From an uncultured delta proteobacterium (GTDB taxonomy: Bacteria; Myxococcota_A; Bradymonadia; REDH01), in NCBI GenBank assembly GCA_903912275.1, contig CAIWGR010000435.1:1-13653 (forward strand): a DNA stretch of 13,653 nt. Direction: 5' to 3'. The position numbers and the translations under genes are program-made. The notes beneath the pieces are model-generated. The model saw nothing but the letters and a program-made list of their open reading frames with translations, searched no databases and was not told the DNA's origin. Below are positions 7,501 to 12,015 of the stretch, piece by piece; positions within the stretch are counted from its first letter, which is position 1; each line of letters begins with the position of its first letter.

Positions 7501-7660
7501 CGGCACCGCCCCGGGTACCTGGAACCTCACCATCTCACGCGGTACCTGCGCAGAGGTCTACGGCTCCGAGGCCTCCTGCACAGACGGCCTCGACAACGAC
7601 ACCGATACCTTCGTGGACTGTGCCGACACCGACTGCGCGAGCGACCCCAGCTGTCCTTAG
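4598..7660 (+). CDS. Large Cys-rich, calcium-loop-repeat surface lipoprotein
   Basis: A 1020-aa predicted lipoprotein of unknown function. A signal peptide ends at lipobox VAAC, giving lipidated Cys23. Residues 24-106 are an acidic Asp/Thr/Ala linker. Residues 110-140 form the 'Myxococcus cysteine-rich' module (CGNG...CDDGN...GDGCSFNC) and 143-176 a thrombospondin-type-3-like stretch (DSDFDGVCNGSDVCPGFDD...). Then come 14 copies of a repeat of form ExC-x5-DNDxDG-x2-DC-x-D-x2-C, starting at residues 181, 215, 381, 413, 446, 479, 508, 671, 703, 735, 767, 799, 831 and 991. Three beta-rich modules of about 120 aa (251-375, 543-665, 865-984) separate the repeat blocks and resemble PPC-type domains. 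The DxDxDGxxDxxD core looks like an EF-hand or dockerin loop, so calcium-stabilised, disulphide-bonded rods are likely (inference). No catalytic motif and no C-terminal sorting tail is visible. The start is set by the signal peptide; the ribosome-binding site is weak. A paralog follows. Confidence 0.9.
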   Translation: MTLPGRSAHLLGASLLLLTVAACTGGDTSEADAGRPDIFGTDTGDTGGTTEDTGGGDTIGDTAPDTAADTDPADTAADTDPDATADTDPGDTAPDTAVDTAVDTSGPPICGNGTIEAGEACDDGNRLAGDGCSFNCTLECGPGNDSDFDGVCNGSDVCPGFDDNLDVNANGIPDGCEGSPEICNDNIDNDLDGAIDCADTQCASLGVCTGGATAEICDDGIDNDLDRYADCLDLDCIGDPACGAVAGAGTCSVPRVITGPGIYDGSTIGLADAVSPGCALDPDSPDEVYTFNAPTAGKWCFWVTDGNFDTVIDVRRGCTNAGSEVTCDDDSSPVGLLLSQAEPTLTAGTNYFVFVTGSHFDDFGDYRLFVRPGVCPATLTESCANGLDDDADGLVDCDDTSCVADANCVSLPEVCNDSRDNDRDGLTDCADTADCATDANCIILPEVCNDSRDNDRDGLTDCADTADCSLDANCIVLPEVCDDGLDNDRDRATDCADSDCTSSPLCAEVCDDGIDNNRNSLVDCLDPRCASFPACIPPTDGTCTAPNIITGAGTYTGDTTAQADQGRTGCSTGAGGHDDVWSVTVPTTGNWCFIVTQATFDTTVYLTNTCLNTGSLITCDANDGPSTWSMAEGSLTAGRTVFLAVDGNTASAFGTYRLLVQSGACPLVLPEYCDNGVDDDANGATDCADTACVGSPACGPQPEICDDAFDNDLDGLVDCSDSDCSGATVCIPVPELCADARDNDLDTLIDCFDPDCAGDAACLPPAEICTDGIDNDRDGFIDCSDTDCTDALNCIPFPEVCTDGRDNDLDTLVDCADPDCAAQFVCIASPEVCNDGRDNDLDGAIDCDDTQCTSSYCTPTGNGSCSTPTDIGSFGTFTGTTSFSNREGSCGGLGGEEAIRWRAPLTGNICVQLAGSATFDAVLYARTVCTSTTDLACSDDYSETSYGARIDLAVTNASSYFLFADRYSGTAPGTWNLTISRGTCAEVYGSEASCTDGLDNDTDTFVDCADTDCASDPSCP
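4880..4909 (+). repeat. 12-bp tandem repeat in the Asp/Thr linker
   Basis: GACACCGCTGTC occurs twice in tandem, followed by a half copy GACACC. It encodes DTAVDTAVDT in the acidic linker after the lipidated cysteine. It keeps frame (12 bp), so copy-number change would only alter linker length. Confidence 0.85.
4925..5017 (+). other. Myxococcus cysteine-rich module of the large lipoprotein
   Basis: Residues 110-140 follow the pattern CGNGxxEAGEACDDGN, then a short loop and GDGCSFNCxxEC, with six cysteines. This matches the extracellular Cys-rich repeat common in myxobacterial secreted proteins. The neighbouring paralog has an almost identical copy at 8028-8120. Confidence 0.85.
5138..5305 (+). 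repeat. Calcium-loop repeat block 1 (2 copies)
   Basis: Copies start at residues 181 and 215 (EICNDNIDNDLDGAIDC and EICDDGIDNDLDRYADC). The second has lost the loop Gly (Arg instead) and has Ala at the usual hydrophobic position, so it may bind calcium weakly. Confidence 0.8.
5348..5722 (+). other. Beta-rich PPC-like module A
   Basis: Residues 251-375 run from 'CSVPRVITGPGIYDG' through 'GKWCFWVTDGNFDTVIDV' and 'LTAGTNYFVFVTG' to 'GDYRLFVRPGVC'. The pattern of alternating strands, a central WCFxVT strand, 'FDTVIDVR...C' and a final 'GxYRLxV' strand resembles pre-peptidase C-terminal (PPC) beta-sandwiches. Related copies lie at 6224-6592, 7190-7549 and, in the paralog, 8796-9152. Confidence 0.6.
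5738..6184 (+). repeat. Calcium-loop repeat block 2 (5 copies)
   Basis: Copies start at residues 381, 413, 446, 479 and 508. Copies at 413 and 446 share identical protein over EVCNDSRDNDRDGLTDC and are nearly identical in DNA at an offset of 99 bases (32 bases identical without break at 5843-5874 and 5942-5973), showing recent duplication. The copy at 508 (DNNRNSLVDC) has replaced loop Asp residues with Asn and lost the Gly, so it is probably degenerate. Confidence 0.85.
6224..6592 (+). other. Beta-rich PPC-like module B
   Basis: Residues 543-665: 'CTAPNIITGAGTYTGDT', 'GNWCFIVTQATFDTTVYL', 'LTAGRTVFLAVDG', 'GTYRLLVQSGAC'. It is clearly homologous to module A, including the CxxPxxITGxGxYxG opening, the WCFxVT strand and the closing GxYRLxVxxGxC. 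Confidence 0.6.
6608..7153 (+). repeat. Calcium-loop repeat block 3 (6 copies, exact 96-bp period)
   Basis: Six copies start at residues 671, 703, 735, 767, 799 and 831, an exact 32-residue (96-base) period. Each unit has cysteines at about positions 3, 17, 22 and 26-28 and a DNDxDxxxD loop, giving four Cys per unit. DNA identity between units is looser than in block 2, so this block is older. Confidence 0.85.
7190..7549 (+). other. Beta-rich PPC-like module C
   Basis: Residues 865-984: 'CSTPTDIGSFGTFTGTT', 'GNICVQLAGSATFDAVLYA', 'SSYFLFADRYSG', 'GTWNLTISRGTC'. It is more diverged than modules A and B and closest in layout to the single module of the paralog at 8796-9152. One last calcium-loop repeat follows (residues 991-1013). 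Confidence 0.55.
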
Positions 7661-7671
7661 CACCGAGCGGC

Positions 7672-7685
7672 TTGCCACTTGGCAA
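7672..7685. promoter_or_regulatory. Perfect inverted repeat between the two lipoprotein genes
   Basis: TTGCCA-CT-TGGCAA has perfect 6-base arms, 12 bases after the first lipoprotein stop. As RNA it can form only a 5-bp stem (TTGCC/GGCAA, loop ACTT). As DNA it is a compact operator-like palindrome that overlaps the -35 of the candidate promoter described next. Confidence 0.4.
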
Positions 7686-7706
7686 CGCGGCCGGCTCTGT
7701 TAGACT
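7679..7706 (+). promoter_or_regulatory. Candidate sigma70-type promoter for the second lipoprotein
   Basis: TTGGCA (7679-7684, 5 of 6 matches to TTGACA), a 16-base spacer, and TAGACT (7701-7706, 4 of 6 to TATAAT), about 45 bases before the chosen start. It suggests the second lipoprotein can be transcribed on its own. Sequence match only. Confidence 0.35.
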
Positions 7707-7751
7707 GGCTCCCCCGTGGTTCGACACGAAGCGTCATTGGTGGAGCCTGCC

Positions 7752-9158
7752 ATGAAGTTCACTGCCCCCTTCCTCTCTGCACTGTTTCTCGCTGGCTGCG
7801 CAGGCTCTGACACCGTCGCAAGCGGCCGCAACGAGGGCGGAAGCACCGAAGACACCTCCCGTCCTGCGATCTCGGACGGTGATGTAACCGACTCGGGCAC
7901 CGCCGGTTCAGGTGTTTCCGACACAGGTGCGGGGGGTGATACCGCAACCGCGGGAGACACCACCACCGGTACCGACACCTCGCCTGCCACAGACACTGCG
8001 ACCGGCACCGACACGGGCTCGGCGACCTGCGGCGACGGCGTCGTCGATGCGGGCGAAGAGTGCGATGACGGCAACCGTCGCGCAGGCGATGGTTGCTCGT
8101 TCAACTGCACCATCGAGTGTGGCACCGGCAACGACACAGACTTCGATGGCGTATGCAATGCGAACGACATCTGCCCCGGCTTCGACGACAATCTGGATGC
8201 CAATGGCAACGGCATCCCCGATGGCTGCGATTCCAGCACCGAGGTCTGCGACGACAACATCGACAACGACCGCGATGGCGCCACCGACTGCATCGACACC
8301 GATTGCTCCTCCCTCGCGATCTGCACGACGGCGACCGGCACCGAGACCAACTGTTCCGATCTTCGCGACAACGATGGAGACTTCCTGATCGACTGCGATG
8401 ACGACGACTGCTTCCTCGAAATCGCCTGTTTCGGCGGCGGCGGCGGCTTCGAGACCAGCTGCACCAACGGCATCGATGATGACGGCGACTTTGATGTCGA
8501 CTGCCTCGACTTTGATTGCGACTTCGACCCCGCCTGCACGGGCGGAGGCGGTGGCGGCGGTGGCTCCTTCGGCCTTGAGACCAACTGCAGCGACTTCGCT
8601 GACGACGACGGCGACGGGCTGGTCGATTGCGATGACGGCGACTGCATCTTCGACGCGAGCTGCCCGCCTCCGGCCAGTGCCACCGGCGAGAACTGCGCCA
8701 ATGGCCGTGACGACGACGGCGATGTGGCCATCGATTGCGACGACGTCGAATGCCAGACCGCTGCCAACTGCCTGCCGACGGGCGCGGCCGGAACCTGCGC
8801 CGACCCCTTCGCGCTCGGCGGCTTCGGCCACTACAGTGTCCCTACCAACACGCGCGATCGTCAGACCACCTCCTGCGGCCCGCTGGCCGGTGGAGACCGG
8901 GTCATCGCCTTCACCTCGCCCGTGAGCGGCCCCATCTGCATCACCGCGTTCGGCAGTGTCGACGACGTCGCACTCGAGGTACGAACCACCTGCAATTCAT
9001 CGGCGTCCGCGCTTGCTTGCGAAGATGACAGCATCGGCCTCGACCCCGTCGTCGGATTCACCGCGGTCGCAGGCACCACCTACTACATCATCTACGACGC
9101 CTACTCCTCCGGCATCGACCCTTGGAGCTTCTACGACTACCTGGGCCCCTGCCTCTGA
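7752..9158 (+). CDS. Cys-rich, calcium-loop-repeat surface lipoprotein, paralog of the preceding gene
   Basis: A 468-aa predicted lipoprotein of unknown function. I place the start at the ATG at 7752, not the upstream GTG at 7716, because it gives a clean signal peptide (MKFTAPFLSALFLAGC, lipobox LAGC, lipidated Cys16) and has GGTGGAG upstream. An Asp/Thr/Gly-rich linker spans residues 17-91. The myxobacterial Cys-rich module (93-123) and thrombospondin-3-like stretch (126-159) are almost the same as in the larger neighbour. Five calcium-loop repeats start at 164, 198, 234, 276 and 313, many in the form DDDGDGLVDC. They are partly spaced by poly-Gly runs (228-232 and 264-271). One PPC-like beta module (349-467) closes the protein. 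It looks like a reduced copy of the 1020-aa protein, with one beta module and five repeats instead of three and fourteen. A convergent gene ends 15 bases downstream. Confidence 0.9.
   Translation: MKFTAPFLSALFLAGCAGSDTVASGRNEGGSTEDTSRPAISDGDVTDSGTAGSGVSDTGAGGDTATAGDTTTGTDTSPATDTATGTDTGSATCGDGVVDAGEECDDGNRRAGDGCSFNCTIECGTGNDTDFDGVCNANDICPGFDDNLDANGNGIPDGCDSSTEVCDDNIDNDRDGATDCIDTDCSSLAICTTATGTETNCSDLRDNDGDFLIDCDDDDCFLEIACFGGGGGFETSCTNGIDDDGDFDVDCLDFDCDFDPACTGGGGGGGGSFGLETNCSDFADDDGDGLVDCDDGDCIFDASCPPPASATGENCANGRDDDGDVAIDCDDVECQTAANCLPTGAAGTCADPFALGGFGHYSVPTNTRDRQTTSCGPLAGGDRVIAFTSPVSGPICITAFGSVDDVALEVRTTCNSSASALACEDDSIGLDPVVGFTAVAGTTYYIIYDAYSSGIDPWSFYDYLGPCL
8028..8120 (+). other. Myxococcus cysteine-rich module of the second lipoprotein
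   Basis: Residues 93-123 (CGDGVVDAGEECDDGN..., GDGCSFNCTIEC) match the module in the upstream paralog at most positions, including all six cysteines. This is the strongest evidence that the two genes arose by duplication. Confidence 0.85.
8241..8753 (+). repeat. Calcium-loop repeats of the second lipoprotein (5 copies)
   Basis: Copies at residues 164, 198, 234, 276 and 313. The loop here is mostly DxDGDxxxDC rather than the DNDxDG of the neighbour, and two spacers are pure Gly runs (five and eight Gly), which makes the block more flexible than the tight 32-residue array next door. Confidence 0.8.
8796..9152 (+). other. Beta-rich PPC-like module of the second lipoprotein
   Basis: Residues 349-467: 'CADPFALGGFGHYSVPT', 'GPICITAFGSVDDVALEV', 'AGTTYYIIYDAYSSG'. 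It has the same order of strands and paired cysteines as module C of the larger paralog. The protein ends right after it (YLGPCL). Confidence 0.5.
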
Positions 9159-9171
9159 GGTAGCCGGGCGA

Positions 9172-9195
9172 GGTCAGAGCCGCTTCGCTCTGACC
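9172..9195. terminator. Hairpin between convergent genes, overlapping the methyltransferase stop
   Basis: A perfect 9-bp stem GGTCAGAGC/GCTCTGACC with a 6-base loop lies 14 bases past the lipoprotein stop. It contains the reverse-strand methyltransferase stop codon (TGA at 9176-9174) in one arm. Its position suits a bidirectional terminator. No T-run follows on either strand. Confidence 0.5.
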
Positions 9196-10061
9196 GCCAG
9201 GAAGAGCGGAATCTCGGCGCGCGACCGGTTCTCTTCTGTCGAACGCGGACCGCTCGTGCTGCGGCGATTGCTGGCCCACTCCTCGAGGCCGTCCACGGCG
9301 AATCCAGCCCGTGCCAGCGCCGCAACATAGAAGCCCATCGGCCGATGAAAGGTCTTCGTGACCACGGGCTTCGCGCCGCGCGCCACCTGGCCCGGGTTCA
9401 TCACGATCTCGCTCCCAAACGGGGTGAGATAGCTCTCGATGGTCCGCAGCTGGACCGACCCCTGCGCGATGGAGTCGCGCCACATCCAGCCGCTCTTCGC
9501 CGGCGCCCGAAAGGCAGGGTGGAGCATGACCAACAGCAACGTGCCGCCCGCCTCGATGCGCCCCGCGAGCTGCGCCAGCATCCCGTCGATGGGGTCGATG
9601 TTCATGACCGCCATGATGCAAAGCGCCGCGTCGAACCTTCCCGCCACCTTTGCATTTGTCAGCACCGACTCCAGTGCGCGCGCATCGCCCGTCACAAAGC
9701 GGCTACGGTGACCGGCCTCGCCACGTGTTCGCAGCCGCGCCTCAGCAGCAGAAATCAGCCCGGCGGCTGCATCCAATCCCACCACCTCGCAGCCCCGCAG
9801 TGCGAGCGCCTCGCTCACATATCCCTGCCCGCAGGCGAGGTCGAAGACCCGCTTTGGAAGCGGCGTTGGCAACATCCGCAACAGCCCCGGAAGGATGGTC
9901 TCCGAGAAGTGGTCGTGCTGACCTTCGCCCACCAATCCATCGTACCAGGCCGACACATGGTCCCAACCTTTGGCCGCGTCGTAGGAACCGGTCGGGGAGG
10001 GTGCTCCGGTGGGGCGTGGAGCGGGTCTCCGATTCGGTTCGTTGCGGCGCGGCGGTCTCAA
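9174..10061 (-). CDS. SAM-dependent class I methyltransferase
   Basis: A 295-aa predicted class I methyltransferase, last gene of the reverse-strand cluster. Motif I is 'VFDLACGQGYVSEALA' (residues 72-87), the acidic residue for the SAM ribose is D97 in 'EVVGLDAA', motif II is 'FVTGDARAL' (122-130), and 'FDAALCIMAVMNIDP' (143-157) is the motif IV region. The substrate cannot be inferred; the layout resembles the broad Methyltransf_11/25 group. The proposed TTG start overlaps the stop of the upstream MoeB-like gene (TTGA) and has CTGGAG 8 bases upstream, which supports coupled translation. The first 25 residues are Arg/Pro-rich and may not be conserved, so an internal start is possible. Confidence 0.85.
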   Translation of the reverse strand: MRPPRRNEPNRRPAPRPTGAPSPTGSYDAAKGWDHVSAWYDGLVGEGQHDHFSETILPGLLRMLPTPLPKRVFDLACGQGYVSEALALRGCEVVGLDAAAGLISAAEARLRTRGEAGHRSRFVTGDARALESVLTNAKVAGRFDAALCIMAVMNIDPIDGMLAQLAGRIEAGGTLLLVMLHPAFRAPAKSGWMWRDSIAQGSVQLRTIESYLTPFGSEIVMNPGQVARGAKPVVTKTFHRPMGFYVAALARAGFAVDGLEEWASNRRSTSGPRSTEENRSRAEIPLFLAVRAKRL

Positions 10062-11218
10062 GTTGCAGGCTCCAGGCGGCAGAACTGCTCATACTCCGTG
10101 AACCCGGTGAAGGTAGCATGGTCGCCGCACATCTTGCACCCCGGGTCGCGACGAATCTTAAGCTCTCGGAACTTCTGCTCCAGCGCGTCGTAGAGCATCA
10201 GGCGCCCCACCAGCGGTGAGCCCAGACCGAGCAGCAGCTTGATAACCTCCGTCGCCTGAAGCAGCCCCATCGTCCCGGGCAGAACGCCCAGTACGCCGGC
10301 CTCCTGGCAGGAGGGTGCGAACTCCGGCGGCGGCGGCTCGGGATAGAGGCAGCGGTAGCAGGGGCCCACGCCCGGTTGGATGACCGTGATCTGCCCCTCG
10401 AAGCGGAAGACCGAGCCCGTCACGTTCGGCTTGCCGAGGTGCACGCAGGCGTCGTTCACAAGGTACCGCGTGGGGAAGTTGTCGCCACCGTCCACGATCA
10501 CATCGTAGTCGGAGAAGATCTCCAGCACATTCTCCGCCGTGAGCCGCGTGTTGTAGGCCTTTACCTTCACATCCGGGTTCAGCTCGGCGATGGTCTTCGC
10601 CGCGCTCTCCACCTTGGGCATGCCGATGCGGCTCTCGTTGTGGATGATCTGCCGCTGCAGGTTGCTCCGGTCCACCACGTCGCTGTCGATGATGCCGAGC
10701 GTGCCCACGCCGGCCGCCGCAAGGTAGTAGGCCGAGGGCGAGCCGAGGCCGCCTGCACCGAGGAGCAGCACCTTGCTCTGCATCAGCTTGATTTGTCCGG
10801 CCTCGCCCACCTCGGGCATCAGCAGGTGGCGGCTGTACCGCACCGACTGCTCCGCGCTCAGGGTGACCGGCACCTCGAAGTCGAGCCCCGCCTGTTTCCA
10901 GGCCGCGAAGCCGCCAATCATCGAGGTGACATTCGTGTAACCGAGCTCCCGCAGGCTCGCCGCAGCGAAAGCCGACCGGTTCCCGCCTGCGCAGTAGGCG
11001 ACGATGGGCCGCGCCTTGTCGGTGATGCGCTCCTCTACCCGAAGCTCGAGCAGGCCGCGGGGGATCAGAAGCGCCCCCTTCACGTGGCCATCTGCCGTCT
11101 CCGAAGGCTCCCGCACATCCAGGAACAGGCTCGCTCCGAGCCGGCCCTTGGATTCCTCGACGGTGACTTCGGTGATGGTGCTCTTGACCTTGGCAATCAG
11201 CGTTTTGAAATCAGACAT
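10058..11218 (-). CDS. Rhodanese-MoeB/ThiF fusion adenylyltransferase (sulfur-carrier activation)
   Basis: A 386-aa fusion that probably adenylates the C-terminus of a ubiquitin-like sulfur carrier (MoaD or ThiS type) and may supply sulfur through its own rhodanese. Residues 1-112 are the rhodanese domain, with DVREPSE (34-40) and the active-site loop CAGGNR (C76). Residues 120-375 are the E1-like domain: RYSRHLLMPEVG (127-138), nucleotide loop GAGGLGSP (154-161), DxxNLxRQ (183-190), GDNFPTRYLVND (245-256), CQEAGVLGVLPG (C304), and zinc cysteines C287/C290 and C361/C364. In MOCS3/Uba4 and MoeZ proteins the rhodanese is C-terminal; here it is N-terminal. I chose the ATG at 11218 because it has GGGAG 7 bases upstream and begins the rhodanese fold; the longer open frame upstream runs into the SDR gene. 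No MoaD/ThiS gene is in the window, so Moco, thiamine or another thiolation pathway is open. Confidence 0.92.
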   Translation of the reverse strand: MSDFKTLIAKVKSTITEVTVEESKGRLGASLFLDVREPSETADGHVKGALLIPRGLLELRVEERITDKARPIVAYCAGGNRSAFAAASLRELGYTNVTSMIGGFAAWKQAGLDFEVPVTLSAEQSVRYSRHLLMPEVGEAGQIKLMQSKVLLLGAGGLGSPSAYYLAAAGVGTLGIIDSDVVDRSNLQRQIIHNESRIGMPKVESAAKTIAELNPDVKVKAYNTRLTAENVLEIFSDYDVIVDGGDNFPTRYLVNDACVHLGKPNVTGSVFRFEGQITVIQPGVGPCYRCLYPEPPPPEFAPSCQEAGVLGVLPGTMGLLQATEVIKLLLGLGSPLVGRLMLYDALEQKFRELKIRRDPGCKMCGDHATFTGFTEYEQFCRLEPAT

Positions 11219-11289
11219 GGCGCAGCTCCCGATGAGGTAATTCTTGACCAAACTAGTCGGGAACTCGCTGCCCGCAAGTCCCCTTCCGC

Positions 11290-12015
11290 TCACCTCACCA
11301 TTCTTCCGCCATCCACTCGCCAGATGCTCCCCGTCACGCCCGCCGTGCTTGGCGAGAGGAGCAGCGCTGCGAGCCGCGCAACCTCGACTGGGCTCACGGC
11401 CCGCCCGGTAAGTGTCTGCGCGAGCGCCGCCTCTGGAAGCCGCTCCCCCCACGCCGCATCCCACGGGGTTGGCTCTACCGCGCCGAGCGCGAGGCCGTTC
11501 ACCCGCGCGTTCGGCGCAAACTCCAACGCTGCCGTCTTGGTCACGCTCTCGAGCGCCGCTTTGGCAGCCAGATAGGCGCTGCGACCCGCCCATCCCCGGT
11601 CGGAGCGGGCGTCGAGCATCATCACGGCACTCTGGAGATTGCCCCCCTCGTGGGCGGCCCGGAGCAGCTCGGCTGCCGCGATGGGACCGATCTCAAATGC
11701 CTCCAGCATCGCCGTAGCGCTCTCGCCGAGACGGCCGGCAGGGTAGGGCGAGGCGCAGTGCACGAGCCCCTCGGGTGCCTGCTCTCGAATCAGCGCGCAA
11801 AGCGCCGCGCGCCCCTCAGCGGACCGCAGGTCGGCCGTCACCACGTCGCAGCAGACCCCGGTCGAACGCTCCAGCTCACGCGCGAGTTCAGAGGCCGGCC
11901 CGGCAGAGCGAAAGGCGTGAAGGAGCAACGACCAACCTTCGACCGCAAGCTGGCGTGCGACCGCGGCGCCAACACGCTGGCCTGCGCCGGTGACGAGCGC
12001 CAACGGTCGCGTCAC
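11290..12015 (-). CDS. Short-chain dehydrogenase of pteridine reductase type (FolM/PTR1-like)
   Basis: A 241-aa NAD(P)H-dependent SDR. The N-terminal nucleotide motif is TGAGQRVG (residues 9-16), the TGxxxRxG form found in pteridine reductases rather than the usual TGxxxGxG. In place of the SDR serine there is Asp135 (MMLDARSD), 13 residues before Tyr148 in YLAAKAALE, with Lys152. This Asp-Tyr-Lys set at the same spacing is that of PTR1, and FolM is similar. 'LVHCASPYP' occupies the NNAS position, and 'ITGSIWRVDGG'-like 'VTGSIWRVDGG' closes the fold. Reduction of a dihydropterin or dihydrofolate is therefore a good guess, though substrate is unproven. The GTG start overlaps the phosphatase stop (GTGA), and the MoeB-like gene begins 71 bases downstream. 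Confidence 0.85.
   Translation of the reverse strand: MTRPLALVTGAGQRVGAAVARQLAVEGWSLLLHAFRSAGPASELARELERSTGVCCDVVTADLRSAEGRAALCALIREQAPEGLVHCASPYPAGRLGESATAMLEAFEIGPIAAAELLRAAHEGGNLQSAVMMLDARSDRGWAGRSAYLAAKAALESVTKTAALEFAPNARVNGLALGAVEPTPWDAAWGERLPEAALAQTLTGRAVSPVEVARLAALLLSPSTAGVTGSIWRVDGGRMVR

Noticed and set aside
7716..7751. GTG start giving 12 more residues on the second lipoprotein
   Set aside because: The extra residues carry acidic charge before the signal peptide; the ATG at 7752 gives a normal lipoprotein signal with a better ribosome-binding site.
7908..8831. A 307-codon reverse-strand frame, and a Ser-rich one at 7700-8767, over the second lipoprotein
   Set aside because: Same cause: shadows of a high-G+C, Asp-rich repeat gene. 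No signal peptide, domain or ribosome-binding evidence.
10376..11575. A 399-codon forward frame opposite the rhodanese-MoeB gene
   Set aside because: It lies antisense to a fusion gene with many conserved motifs; its His/Arg/Val-rich protein matches nothing I know.
11219..11593. N-terminal extension of the MoeB fusion from an upstream start
   Set aside because: The extension overlaps the 3' end of the SDR gene in another frame and shows no domain; the ATG at 11218 has a good ribosome-binding site.
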